From contig CALXCP010000003.1 of the NCBI GenBank assembly GCA_944386845.1, positions 1-64,000 on the forward strand: a DNA stretch of 64,000 nt. Reading direction: 5' to 3'. This stretch comes from an uncultured Oscillospiraceae bacterium. GTDB taxonomy: Bacteria; Bacillota; Clostridia; Oscillospirales; Oscillospiraceae. The notes under the pieces are model-generated. The model was not told the DNA's origin, did no database searches, and was given only the letters and a program-made list of their open reading frames with translations. Both the position numbers and the translations under genes were made by a program. This document shows positions 1 through 8,110 of the stretch, one piece after another (positions within the stretch are counted from its first letter, which is position 1; the number at the start of each line of letters is the position of its first letter).

Positions 1-435
1 CAGCTGGGCGGTCTGGCCGTCAAGCTGGCCGACGTCATCAAGCAGCAGACCGGCGCCAAGGTCCGGGGCATCGAGCTCTCCCTGCTCCAGCGCTGCGGGG
101 CCCATCTGGCCTCCCTCACCGACATCCGCGAGGCCTATCTGGCCGGACAGGCGGCGGTGGAGGCCGCTGTCTCCGGCGTCACCGACAAGATGGTGGCCTT
201 CCGGTGCACCCGGGAGGGCGGCTACCGGTGCGAGACCATCCTGGAGCCCCTGGACATCGTGGCCAACTTTGAGAAGAAGGTCCCCCGGGAGTGGATCAAC
301 GCCGCCGGAAACGGCGTGGAGCAGCCCTTCCTCGACTATGTCCTCCCCCTGATCCAGGGGGAGCCCGACCTGCCCCGGGAGAATTCCCTGCCCAGGTTCG
401 CCAGGCTGAAAAAAGTGCTGACCACCGACCTTTGA
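1..435 (+). CDS. 6-phosphofructokinase, PPi-type (C-terminal part, cut by window edge)
   Basis: The reading frame is open from base 1 to the stop at 433-435 and gives the last 144 residues of a phosphofructokinase. The stretch around GIELSLLQRCGAHLASLTD and the following AAV-rich helix with TDKMVAF match the C-terminal domain of the pyrophosphate-dependent or mixed-substrate PFK group common in Clostridia, which makes fructose 1,6-bisphosphate in glycolysis. The phosphoryl-donor motif lies off the window, so PPi versus ATP use cannot be read here. The gene ends in a strong shared terminator facing the convergent LuxC-like gene. It is the only plus-strand gene apart from leuCDB. Confidence 0.8.
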   Translation, partial: QLGGLAVKLADVIKQQTGAKVRGIELSLLQRCGAHLASLTDIREAYLAGQAAVEAAVSGVTDKMVAFRCTREGGYRCETILEPLDIVANFEKKVPREWINAAGNGVEQPFLDYVLPLIQGEPDLPRENSLPRFARLKKVLTTDL

Positions 436-444
436 TGGGTCTAA

Positions 445-488
445 GGCAAAAGAGGAGACCGCGGAACACCGCGGTCTCCTCTTTTGCC
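445..488. terminator. Bidirectional intrinsic terminator between pfk and the luxC-like gene
   Basis: A perfect 20-bp inverted repeat (arms 445-464 and 469-488) encloses the 4-base loop AACA. The arms carry an A-run on one side and TCTTTT on the other, so the same hairpin yields a U-rich 3' tail on both strands. It sits between two convergent stop codons. Confidence 0.9.
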
Positions 489-491
489 ATT

Positions 492-1790
492 TTATTCGTC
501 CGCCTCGGTGATCCGGGTGTAGCGCAGCAGCGGGTACTCCCCGTCATGGGCGTCCAGACAGGTGCCCCGGGACAGCTCCCCCGGCCCGGTGACCCGGACC
601 AGGCCCGCCCGGAGCAGGGTCTCGGTGAGCGCCCCCCGTTCCTCCGGGGCGCACAGCAGCCCGGCGGTCTGGAGCACCCCGCGGCTCCGGCGCAGGGTGG
701 GCAGCAGCTCCGCCCGGGGCAGACATTTGAGAACGGGGCTGCCGAACTGTAGGGAGAGCTCCAGCTCCCGGTCCCACTTCAGGGTGAGACTGCACCCCTT
801 CCCCTCCAGCACCGTGTCCCCCGGTGTGGGGAAGCCGGCGGCCTCCTCCAGCCGGGCGGTGTACCGGCGCAGGGTCCCCTGGGCCAGGGCGCCCATGTCC
901 CGCACCGGCCAGCGCCGGGCGGCCGCCTCCAGCAGGGGCAGGAACTGCCTGGCCAGCTCCCGGAGCTCCTCCGGCTCCTCTGTGTCCAGAAAGATGGTCT
1001 GACAGGAAGAGCACAGCAGCTGCTTGGTCTGCATGATGTGGCCCGCCAGGGCGGAGAGCTGCCCCTCCTCCCTGCCCCGCTGGGTGACATAGGCGAAGCC
1101 CAGCCGGTGCCCCCACTCGATGAGCTTTATCCCCGGCGGGGCCAGGGCGCGCACGGCGGACACAGCTGCCTCTCCGCCCCAGACCACCACCCCGTCGCAC
1201 AGGCCGGCCAACCGCCGCAGGGCGGCCACATCGTCGCTGGGGGTGTCGAACACATAGACGTAGTCTCTGAGGGCGGGCTCCTCCTCCACCAGCTTCCGGA
1301 GCAGGGCCACGGACAGCCCGTGGTCGGCGCTGGGCAGCTTCAGCAGGTTGATGTTCCCCGCCAGCAGTCCCTCCACCACCGTGAAGGCGGGCAGGGCGTC
1401 CAGATTGCCCGCCGCGATGTGCAGCAGCACCCCGAGGGGCCGCCGGCGCTTCACGATGGGCCGGTCATAATAGGGCGGCCGGACGGTCACCGGGGCGAAG
1501 GGGTCCCGGCCCAGCTGGAGCTCCACCATGGCCTCCAAGCTCTCCCGCCGGAGCAGGTGCAGGGCGGCGGCCACCTGCTCCTCCTTCAGGGCGGGGTCCA
1601 GGTCCAGCCCTGCCAGCTCGGCGTCGAACCCCCCCGCCTCCGCCCGGCGGGACAGCCGGTCGCACGCCGCGATGGTGACGTCCGGCGTCAGCGGCGTCCG
1701 GTCCAGCGTCTCGTCGATCCAACGGGGGAGCCGCTCCAGCACCTCCCCCTGCCGCTCCCGCGCCAGGAGCTCTCCGCGGCACAGGATCAT
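492..1790 (-). CDS. Acyl-CoA/acyl-enzyme reductase, LuxC-like
   Basis: A 432-residue protein of the LuxC family (aldehyde-dehydrogenase fold), which reduces an activated acyl group to an aldehyde with NADPH. Visible family features are the PPYYDRPIVKRRRPLGVLLHIAAG nucleotide-site region near residues 105-128 (first and last parts of the family block), GNINLLKLPS near 145-154, and the probable nucleophile Cys260 in LLCSSCQT. Its ATG overlaps the stop of the LuxE-like gene by 4 bases (ATGA), so the two are translationally coupled. No luciferase, LuxD thioesterase or fatty-acid synthesis gene is adjacent, so the substrate and the fate of the aldehyde are unknown. Assignment to the family is good; physiological role is open. 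Confidence 0.8.
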   Translation of the reverse strand: MILCRGELLARERQGEVLERLPRWIDETLDRTPLTPDVTIAACDRLSRRAEAGGFDAELAGLDLDPALKEEQVAAALHLLRRESLEAMVELQLGRDPFAPVTVRPPYYDRPIVKRRRPLGVLLHIAAGNLDALPAFTVVEGLLAGNINLLKLPSADHGLSVALLRKLVEEEPALRDYVYVFDTPSDDVAALRRLAGLCDGVVVWGGEAAVSAVRALAPPGIKLIEWGHRLGFAYVTQRGREEGQLSALAGHIMQTKQLLCSSCQTIFLDTEEPEELRELARQFLPLLEAAARRWPVRDMGALAQGTLRRYTARLEEAAGFPTPGDTVLEGKGCSLTLKWDRELELSLQFGSPVLKCLPRAELLPTLRRSRGVLQTAGLLCAPEERGALTETLLRAGLVRVTGPGELSRGTCLDAHDGEYPLLRYTRITEADE

Positions 1791-2902
1791 CCCCGCTCCC
1801 CCCTCTGATATTCCTCCGCGCCGGCGGCGCAGGTCTTGATCTCACTCATCCCCACCCGGCCCAGCACCTCCAGCCACGGGGCGCCGCAGCCGCAGCCGCA
1901 GCTCTCCCCCGGGTGGAGCACCCCCAGGTCGTCGGTGAGGATGCTCAGCAGAGGGGCGCTTTTCAGCAGCGGGGTCATCAGGTCCACCAGCCCGGGCCGG
2001 CCGTAAGGGAGCGGCTCAAGGGTCTCCGGGTCCCGGATGACCACCCGGCTGAACACCGGGACGTGGAAGTGGTGCCGGGGGCAGTCCCAGTAGATGATGG
2101 GGTGCTCCACCACGCTGAACACCTCGTGGACGGCCTCCTCCGGGATGGACAGGCGGTCCAGCACCTCGGCGTACAGCTGGGGCTTGTCCACCTGCTGGCG
2201 GTAAAACTGCTTCCATCCGCCCCCCAACAGCACCTTGGAGCCGGGCGGCATGGGCAGGCGCAGGCCCCGGTGCTCCAGCTCCTGCATCAGAAAGTGGAGA
2301 TAGGACGGGAAGCCGATGAGCCGCACCGGACAGCGCTGCCCGGCGCAGCGGCGCAGCTCAGCCACCAGTCCCTCCATGTCCAGGCGGTACTCCCCCTCCC
2401 GGAAGGTCAGGGCGTAGGTGCGGCGGACGGCAGGGGCCAGGAAGGTGCTGAGGAAGGCGCTCTTCATCACCCCCATGTGGTTGCCCCGGTGGGGCTGATA
2501 GCCCAGGATGACGTACCGGGTAGGCCGTGGAGAGATGAGCCCGTGGGCGGCGCAGGCCCGCAGGGACATGGCCAGGTCGCACAGCAGGGCCCCCAGGTCG
2601 AAGTCCACCCGGCTCTGCCGGCCGCTGGTGCCTGAGGACGTGGTGTGGAACAGACCTCCCCTCATGGAGCGCAGCCGGTGCCGCTTGAAGAACAGGGTGG
2701 GGATGGGGGGCAGACGGTACAGGTCCTCCCTGCCCCGCAGCTGGTCCGGAGAGAAGCACGCCCGGTCCAGGATGGCCCGGTATTCCGGACAGTTCCGGTA
2801 CTGGAAGGCGCAGTTCTCCCGCATGGCGGCCAGGAACAGCTTCTCCGTCCCCGGGTGGTCGTAGAGGGCGCCGCGGAAAAACAGGGTCCCCCGTGCTCCC
2901 AT
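1787..2902 (-). CDS. Acyl-protein synthetase, LuxE-like
   Basis: A 371-residue LuxE-family enzyme, related to PaaK-type adenylate-forming ligases. The phosphate-binding loop TTSSGTSGRQS is at residues 87-97. In characterised luminous bacteria LuxE activates a fatty acid with ATP, holds it on a C-terminal cysteine and hands it to LuxC. Here Cys358 in KTCAAG close to the C-terminus is the natural candidate for that site, alongside a CGCGC cluster a little earlier. The ATG at 2902 has a good Shine-Dalgarno (GGAAAGGAGG, 2911-2920). The gene starts right after a terminator of the upstream permease gene, so its transcription depends on read-through or on a promoter inside that gene. Confidence 0.8.
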   Translation of the reverse strand: MGARGTLFFRGALYDHPGTEKLFLAAMRENCAFQYRNCPEYRAILDRACFSPDQLRGREDLYRLPPIPTLFFKRHRLRSMRGGLFHTTSSGTSGRQSRVDFDLGALLCDLAMSLRACAAHGLISPRPTRYVILGYQPHRGNHMGVMKSAFLSTFLAPAVRRTYALTFREGEYRLDMEGLVAELRRCAGQRCPVRLIGFPSYLHFLMQELEHRGLRLPMPPGSKVLLGGGWKQFYRQQVDKPQLYAEVLDRLSIPEEAVHEVFSVVEHPIIYWDCPRHHFHVPVFSRVVIRDPETLEPLPYGRPGLVDLMTPLLKSAPLLSILTDDLGVLHPGESCGCGCGAPWLEVLGRVGMSEIKTCAAGAEEYQRGERG

Positions 2903-2930
2903 GATGTCCGCCTCCTTTCCTTTCAGACAG

Positions 2931-2971
2931 AAAAAGCGCCGCCCCGGGCCGCACAGGGGCCGGGACGGCGC
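2931..2971 (-). terminator. Intrinsic terminator after the AI-2E permease gene
   Basis: A GC-rich hairpin with arms near 2936-2950 and 2957-2971 and two mismatches. On the minus strand it is followed by TTTTT (A-run at 2931-2935). It lies only about 30 bases upstream of the LuxE-like start codon. Confidence 0.7.
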
Positions 2972-2977
2972 GCGTGT

Positions 2978-4285
2978 TCACGGCTCTCCGCCGCCGGGAC
3001 GGGCGGAGTCTTCCCCGGAGCCGGGGCGCTCCTGCGGTTCGGGGCTGCCCTTTTGCGCCCGGTACTCATATCCCCGGTCGGTGATGGCGTACAGGCCCCG
3101 GTAGTCGTCGGTGTCCTGGGACAGATCCTTGCGGCCCAGCCGCCAGCCGATGAAGTCCTTGACCAGACTGTAAAACACGGCGAACAGGGGAACGCCGACG
3201 ATCATCCCCACGAAGCCGAACAGTCCGCCGAACAGCAGGATGGAGAACAGTACCCAGAAGGAGGACAGGCCGGTGGAGTCACCCAGGATCTTGGGCCCCA
3301 GGATGTTGCCGTCAAACTGCTGCAGGATCAGGACGAAGATGCAGAAGTACAGGCACTGCAGGGGGCTCACCAGCAGCACCAGCAGGGCGCAGGGGATGGC
3401 CCCGATGAAGGGCCCGAAGAAGGGGATCACGTTGGTCACCCCGATGACCACCGCCAGCAGCATGGGATAGGGGAACTGCAGCAGATTGCAGAACACCATG
3501 GCGATGATGCCGATGATCAGGGAGTCCAGCAGCTTGCCGTTGATGAAGCCGCCGAACACCTGGTGAGCGTAGCGGAATTTGGCCACGATGAGGTTGGCCG
3601 CCGGGGTCCGGAACAGGCCGTAGATGATCTTCTTGCTCTGGGCGCACAGGGTATCCTTGCAGCCCAGGAGATACGCCGCCACGATGAGGCCGATGATGAG
3701 GTTGAGGGTCACCCGCAGGGCCTGGACCACCCCGGCGGACAGGTTGACCAGGTAGCTGTTCAGATTGGGCAGGATGGTGTCGTTCACCAGGTTCTCGATA
3801 TAGGTCCCCACGTTGTCCAGCAGCTGCCGGATATAAGGGGCGTAGATGGTGTCCCGGGACATGAACTCGTTGAACCAATTGGACATGGTGGCAAAATAGG
3901 TGTCCATGTCGTCAGCGATGCCCACGATGCTGCGCACCACCTCGGGCACCACAGCGGCCACCAGCCCATAAGCCACCAGGATGATGAACAGCAGGCTGGC
4001 GGCGATCCCGCCGCCAGAGGCCAGGCTATTGACCAGCCTTTGGCGTTTCAGCGGACCGGAGAGCCACCGTGACAGGGTGCTCCGCACCCGGTTATAGATG
4101 GGGGTGAGCACATAGGCCAGCACCGCGCCAAAGCTGATGGGCTGCAGGATGGCGGACAGGGTCCGGCTGAAGGCGTGGAGCTCCCGGAGCTTGTACAGCA
4201 CGAAGAAAAACAGGATGCACAGCACGATGGTGATGAAGGCGGTGAGCCCCCATGCCGCCATGTCCCGATGCTTCTGATTTTTCAC
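2978..4285 (-). CDS. AI-2E family transporter (predicted permease)
   Basis: A 435-residue integral membrane protein with the typical layout of the AI-2E exporter/permease family (PF01594): a first hydrophobic segment at about residues 15-35, a second near 45-60, a long amphipathic middle, then four to five closely packed segments (GVTNVIPFFGPFIGAIP is the hallmark loop). The C-terminal 45 residues are polar and rich in E, G, P and R. The start is GTG with the Shine-Dalgarno GGGGAGGGGAG just upstream. Family members have been linked to AI-2 export, Na+/H+ exchange and other jobs, so the substrate cannot be named. It precedes the LuxE/LuxC pair on the same strand. Confidence 0.8.
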   Translation of the reverse strand: MKNQKHRDMAAWGLTAFITIVLCILFFFVLYKLRELHAFSRTLSAILQPISFGAVLAYVLTPIYNRVRSTLSRWLSGPLKRQRLVNSLASGGGIAASLLFIILVAYGLVAAVVPEVVRSIVGIADDMDTYFATMSNWFNEFMSRDTIYAPYIRQLLDNVGTYIENLVNDTILPNLNSYLVNLSAGVVQALRVTLNLIIGLIVAAYLLGCKDTLCAQSKKIIYGLFRTPAANLIVAKFRYAHQVFGGFINGKLLDSLIIGIIAMVFCNLLQFPYPMLLAVVIGVTNVIPFFGPFIGAIPCALLVLLVSPLQCLYFCIFVLILQQFDGNILGPKILGDSTGLSSFWVLFSILLFGGLFGFVGMIVGVPLFAVFYSLVKDFIGWRLGRKDLSQDTDDYRGLYAITDRGYEYRAQKGSPEPQERPGSGEDSARPGGGEP

Positions 4286-4322
4286 GGTCTCCCCTCCCCT
4301 TCTGCGCCGGATGCGTGTATCG

Positions 4323-5765
4323 TCAGACCTTCAGCTCAGCGGTCTTATGGCCGTCCAGGGCGGCGTGGTACCGCTCCAGCACCGGCCGGACGCAACCGTC
4401 CAAAAACTCGGTCACCTGCTCCGGGCAGCGGCCGATGTAGCGCCCGGGCTCCAGATGGCCGGTGAGCTCCTCCCGGCTGAGCATGGAAAAGGCCGGGTCG
4501 GCGGCGATGAGGTCGATGAGGTTATTTGTAAGGCCGAGGTCCTTTACATTCCTTCCAGCCTCCTGGCTGAGCACCCGGATGCGCTCGTGGAGGGCCTGCC
4601 GGTCGCCCCCCTTCTTCACCGCGTCCATGAGGATGTTCTCGCTGGCCATGAAGGGCAGCTCCTCGGCGATGTGCCGCTGGATGACCTTCTCATGGACCAC
4701 TAGACCCTGGGTCACGTTCTGGCAGATGTTCAGGATGGCATCCACCGCCAGGAAGGCCTCCGGGATGGAGATGCGCTTGTTGGCGGAGTCGTCCAGGGTG
4801 CGCTCGAACCACTGGGTGGCGGCGGTGACCGCCCCGTTGGTCACGTCGGAGATGACGTATCGGCTCAGGGCGCAGATGCGCTCACAGCGCATGGGGTTGC
4901 GCTTGTAGGGCATGGCGGACGAGCCGATCTGCTTGGCCTCGAAGGGCTCCTCGATCTCCTTCATGTGGGCCAGCAGGCGCAGGTCGGTGGCGAACTTGCT
5001 GGCCGACTGGGCGATGCCGGACAGGGTGGCCAGCACCCCGGCGTCCACCTTCCGGGAGTAGGTCTGCCCGCTGACGGGCACCACCTTGTCAAAGCCCATC
5101 TCGGCGGCGATCTTCCGCTCCAGCTCCTTCACCTTCCCGTGGTCGCCGTCGAACAGCTCCAGGAAGGAGGCCTGGGTGCCGGTGGTCCCCTTGGAGCCCA
5201 GCAGAGCCATGTGATCGATGCGGTAGCTGACCTCGTCCAGATCCATGAGCAGCTCGTTCATCCACAGGGTGGCCCGCTTGCCCACCGTGACCATCTGGGC
5301 GGCCTGGAAGTGGGTGTAGCCCAGCGTGGGGGTGCTTTTGTACCGGTCCGCGAAGTCCGCCAGATTGGCCAGCACCCGCACCAGCTCGTCCCGGATGAGG
5401 ATCAGGCCCTCCCGCATGAGGATGATGTCGGTGTTGTCCCCCACATAGCAGCTGGTTGCTCCCAGGTGGATGATGGGCATGGCCTTGGGGCACAGCTCGC
5501 CGTAGGCGTGGACGTGCGCCATGACGTCGTGGCGCAGCTCTTTTTCATACCGGGCGGCGGCGGCGTAGTCGATGTCGTCCACGTGGGCCTCCAGCTCGGC
5601 CACCTGCTCCGCCGTGACGGGCAGGCCCAGCTCCATCTCCGCCCGGGCCAGGGCTACCCACAGCTTCCGCCAGGTGGTGAACTTCTTGTCCGGGGAGAAG
5701 AGATAGAGCATCTCGTCGCTGGCATACCGGGAGGCCAGGGGGCTCTCATACTGTCGTTTGCTCAT
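4323..5765 (-). CDS. purB: Adenylosuccinate lyase
   Basis: A 480-residue enzyme of the fumarase/aspartase superfamily that removes fumarate from SAICAR and from adenylosuccinate in purine synthesis. The superfamily signature GSSAMPYKRNPMRCERI is intact, as are the HLGATSCYVGDNTD and TLGYTHFQAAQ blocks. The frame is open further upstream, but the start is placed at the ATG at 5765 because this gives the normal N-terminus (MSKRQYESPLASRYASDEM) and lies downstream of a good promoter and leader hairpin. The gene stands alone, without other pur genes. Confidence 0.92.
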   Translation of the reverse strand: MSKRQYESPLASRYASDEMLYLFSPDKKFTTWRKLWVALARAEMELGLPVTAEQVAELEAHVDDIDYAAAARYEKELRHDVMAHVHAYGELCPKAMPIIHLGATSCYVGDNTDIILMREGLILIRDELVRVLANLADFADRYKSTPTLGYTHFQAAQMVTVGKRATLWMNELLMDLDEVSYRIDHMALLGSKGTTGTQASFLELFDGDHGKVKELERKIAAEMGFDKVVPVSGQTYSRKVDAGVLATLSGIAQSASKFATDLRLLAHMKEIEEPFEAKQIGSSAMPYKRNPMRCERICALSRYVISDVTNGAVTAATQWFERTLDDSANKRISIPEAFLAVDAILNICQNVTQGLVVHEKVIQRHIAEELPFMASENILMDAVKKGGDRQALHERIRVLSQEAGRNVKDLGLTNNLIDLIAADPAFSMLSREELTGHLEPGRYIGRCPEQVTEFLDGCVRPVLERYHAALDGHKTAELKV

Positions 5766-5787
5766 GTTCAGGACCTCGTCTCTCGCC

Positions 5788-5810
5788 GGGGGCCTGTGAT
5801 GGCGGCCCCC
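5788..5810 (-). promoter_or_regulatory. Leader hairpin upstream of purB
   Basis: A 7-bp GC stem (GGGGGCC at 5788-5794 with GGCCCCC at 5804-5810) lies in the purB leader about 22 bases before the start codon. It has no U-run and no purine-riboswitch core that I can see. Its role is not evident. Confidence 0.4.
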
Positions 5811-5825
5811 ATTCATTGTATATTT

Positions 5826-5854
5826 AGAATAACACAGAAACAGAAGGGGCACAA
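5826..5854 (-). promoter_or_regulatory. Probable sigma-A promoter of purB
   Basis: On the minus strand TTGTGC (5849-5854) is followed after exactly 17 bases by TATTCT (5826-5831). The start codon is about 60 bases downstream. This is the one promoter in the window whose -35 lacks the TTGC pattern. Confidence 0.6.
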
Positions 5855-5897
5855 GGGACTTCCCATAAAGATCCGATGAAAATTCCCGCGGGGGAGC

Positions 5898-5933
5898 AAA
5901 AACGGCGCGGCGGGGCTGCATCGCCCGCGCCGT
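5898..5933 (-). terminator. Intrinsic terminator after the aminotransferase gene
   Basis: An imperfect GC hairpin (arms CGGCGCGG and CCGCGCCG with a bulge, 5903-5933) is followed on the minus strand by TTTTT (5898-5902). It separates the aminotransferase from the purB promoter. The 5766-5989 interval, the longest gene-free stretch here, otherwise holds only the purB promoter and leader. Confidence 0.65.
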
Positions 5934-5989
5934 GCCGCGCTGTTTCTGTTCATGGGTCAGGGTGGCGGGCCTTTCCGTCTCCGCAGAAA

Positions 5990-7180
5990 TCAGCCCTCGG
6001 CCAGGAATTTCTCCAGCCGGTCCAGCCCGGTCCTGATGTTGTCCATGGAGGTGGCGTAGGACCAGCGGAGATAGCCGTCCGCCCCGAAGGCGGTGCCGGG
6101 GACCACCGCCACCAGGCCCTTCTCCAGCAGGACTTTAGCAAAATCGTCGCTGGTGCGGATCTCGGTGCCGTAGAGGGTGCGGCCCAACTGCTCCTTGATG
6201 TTCATGAAGATGTAGAAGGCGCCCTCGGGCTCCAGGCAGCTGACGCCGGGGATGGACTTGATACGCTCCAGGAAGTAGGCCCGGCGCTCGGCAAAGGCCT
6301 TGTTCATGTCATAGGTGGGCTGCTGGCTCTCGGAGAAAGCCGCGATGCTGGCGCACTGGGAGATGGTGCAGGGAGAGCCGGTGGAGTGGCTGAGGTAGTT
6401 TGCCATGGCCTTGGAGAGCTCGGCGTTGGCGGCGGCAAAGCCGATGCGCCAGCCCGTCATGGCATAGGCCTTGGAGACGCCGTTGATGAGGATGGTGCGC
6501 TCCTTGATCTCGTCCCCCAGGGCGGCCATGGAGGTGAAGGTGCCCTGGTAGACCAGGCTGCAGTATATCTCATCGCTGAGCACGTACAGGTCGTGCTTCA
6601 GGATGACCTTGGCCAGGCCCTCCAGCTCCTCCCTGCTGTACACCATGCCGGTGGGGTTGGAGGGGTTGGTGAGGATAAGGCACTTGGTCTTGGGGGTGAC
6701 GGCCGCCTCCAGCATCTCCGGGGTGAGCTTGAAGCGGGTGGCCTCGGTGGTCTCCACGATGACGGGGGTCGCGCCGGTCATGCGGATGGCCTCGGCATAG
6801 GTCACCCAGTAGGGCGCGGGGAGGATCACCTCGTCCCCCGGGTCGCAAACGGCCTGGAGGGCGATGAACACGTTGTGCTTGGCGCCGCTGGCCACAGCGA
6901 TCTGAGAGGGCTGATACTGCAGGCCCAGCTCCTTGTCCAGCCAGCCGCAGATGGCCTCCCGCAGGGGAATCAGGCCGGCGGCGGGGGTATAGCGGGTCTT
7001 GTTCTCCTCGATGGCGCGGATGCCCGCCTGCTTGATGTGGTCAGGGGTATTGAAATCGGGCTCGCCGGCGCCGAAGCCCACCACGTCGATGCCGTCGGCC
7101 TTCATCTGCTTGGACAGGCTGTCGATGGCCATGGTGGCAGAGGGGGCGATGCCCTTGGCGATCTTGGAAATCGGTTTCAT
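5990..7180 (-). CDS. Pyridoxal-phosphate aminotransferase, class I (aspartate aminotransferase type)
   Basis: A 396-residue fold-type I aminotransferase. The PLP lysine is Lys237 in NGVSKAYAMTGWRIGF, and NPSNPTG (172-178) and the SDEIY block are in place. The sequence is closest in style to the bacterial Ib aspartate aminotransferases (AspB/AspC), which make aspartate from oxaloacetate and glutamate; use on other keto acids cannot be excluded. The ATG at 7180 is preceded by GGAAGGAG. It has its own near-consensus promoter and its own terminator, so it is monocistronic. Confidence 0.85.
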   Translation of the reverse strand: MKPISKIAKGIAPSATMAIDSLSKQMKADGIDVVGFGAGEPDFNTPDHIKQAGIRAIEENKTRYTPAAGLIPLREAICGWLDKELGLQYQPSQIAVASGAKHNVFIALQAVCDPGDEVILPAPYWVTYAEAIRMTGATPVIVETTEATRFKLTPEMLEAAVTPKTKCLILTNPSNPTGMVYSREELEGLAKVILKHDLYVLSDEIYCSLVYQGTFTSMAALGDEIKERTILINGVSKAYAMTGWRIGFAAANAELSKAMANYLSHSTGSPCTISQCASIAAFSESQQPTYDMNKAFAERRAYFLERIKSIPGVSCLEPEGAFYIFMNIKEQLGRTLYGTEIRTSDDFAKVLLEKGLVAVVPGTAFGADGYLRWSYATSMDNIRTGLDRLEKFLAEG

Positions 7181-7223
7181 GGAACTGGTTCTCCTTCCGT
7201 GTCACTCAAATTCGTTCTGACAC

Positions 7224-7252
7224 ATTATATTCTCCGACTTGCAGGAATGCAA
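7224..7252 (-). promoter_or_regulatory. Sigma-A promoter of the aminotransferase gene
   Basis: TTGCAT (7247-7252), 17-base spacer, TATAAT (7224-7229) on the minus strand. The -10 is a perfect consensus and lies about 45 bases from the start codon. Confidence 0.8.
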
Positions 7253-7345
7253 GACTTTTCTTGCCCATATCCCCTGTTTTTGAAGAATTCTCAGTTCCGT
7301 GATGCAAAATGGCTTTAAAAACAGTCATTCTGCCGGGGAAACTGC

Positions 7346-7993
7346 TCAGAACATCCGCTCCAGAGCCGCCGGATCAGCCAGATGGACCACTCCATAGCCC
7401 AGACGGATGAGCCCACGGCGCTGAAATTCCCCCAGCACCCGGCTCACCGTCACCCGGCTGAGACCGGCGGCGTCCCCCAAAAATTCGTGGGTACAGCGGA
7501 CTGACACGCCGTCCGCCTCCGCAAGGGCCAGCAGAAGCCGGGCGATGCGCTGGTCCGCCCGGAGGAAGGCGGTGTCATCCACATGGGCGGACAGCTGCCG
7601 CACCGTCCGGGCCAGGTAGCGGATCATGGACATGGCCAGCCGGGGCTCCCGGGCAAAGACCTGGGCGCAGTGGTCTCTGTCGATGGCGGCGATACGGCAC
7701 CGGGTCAGGGCGGTGGCCGAGGTCACCCGGGGCTGCCCGTCAAAGAAGGAGGCCTCCCCCAGGATCTCCCCACGGCGGTAGACGGTGAGGATCCGCTCCC
7801 CCCCGTCCCGGGAGGTGAGATAGCTCTTCACCCGCCCCTCGCCGATGTAATAGAAATGGGTGGCCGTGGAGCCCTGGAGATAGATCATCGCCCCCGGCCG
7901 GTACTCCTGGAGCGGCAGCCCCCGGGCCAGCTCCTCCCACTCCCACTGGTCTCTCCCCCGCTCCCCGGGGCCGTGGACCTCCTGCTGCGCCAT
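7346..7993 (-). CDS. Crp/Fnr family transcriptional regulator
   Basis: A 215-residue regulator with an N-terminal cyclic-nucleotide-binding-type beta barrel (about residues 20-120, including the [11 protein letters not shown] phosphate-binding-cassette region) and a C-terminal winged helix ([20 protein letters not shown], 171-190, is the recognition region). No N-terminal cysteine cluster is present, so it is not an Fnr-type iron-sulfur oxygen sensor. The frame stays open far upstream as an antisense shadow of leuC; the start is set at the ATG at 7993 because AGAGGAGG lies just before it. It is divergent from leuCDB across 117 bases, so it may regulate that operon or itself. Confidence 0.85.
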   Translation of the reverse strand: MAQQEVHGPGERGRDQWEWEELARGLPLQEYRPGAMIYLQGSTATHFYYIGEGRVKSYLTSRDGGERILTVYRRGEILGEASFFDGQPRVTSATALTRCRIAAIDRDHCAQVFAREPRLAMSMIRYLARTVRQLSAHVDDTAFLRADQRIARLLLALAEADGVSVRCTHEFLGDAAGLSRVTVSRVLGEFQRRGLIRLGYGVVHLADPAALERMF

Positions 7994-8026
7994 CCAGGCC
8001 GCCTCCTCTCGGATATTATCCCCCTG

Positions 8027-8056
8027 ATTGTAGCACAGTTTACATTCTTTCCGCAA
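8027..8056 (-). promoter_or_regulatory. Probable sigma-A promoter of the Crp/Fnr gene
   Basis: TTGCGG (8051-8056), 18-base spacer, TACAAT (8027-8032) on the minus strand. The same 117-base gap must also hold the leuC promoter, but I cannot identify a convincing plus-strand promoter or a symmetric Crp/Fnr operator in it. Confidence 0.55.
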
Positions 8057-8110
8057 GCCTTCTGGCATACTAAAGCCGTCAAGACATTTACAAAAGGAGG
8101 AGATCTCCCC

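Noticed and set aside
3200..4072. Long His/Gln/Asp-rich plus-strand frames opposite the AI-2E permease and other genes
   Set aside because: They are reverse-strand shadows of minus-strand genes; they lack ribosome-binding sites and family motifs.
5766..5854. Purine riboswitch or PurR box before purB
   Set aside because: The leader is short and holds one 7-bp hairpin only; no purine-aptamer junction sequence or paired PurBoxes could be recognised.
8033..8110. T-box leader, Fnr box or Crp box for leuCDB
   Set aside because: No T-box core, no TTGAT-N4-ATCAA and no TGTGA-N6-TCACA symmetry is visible in the short gap.
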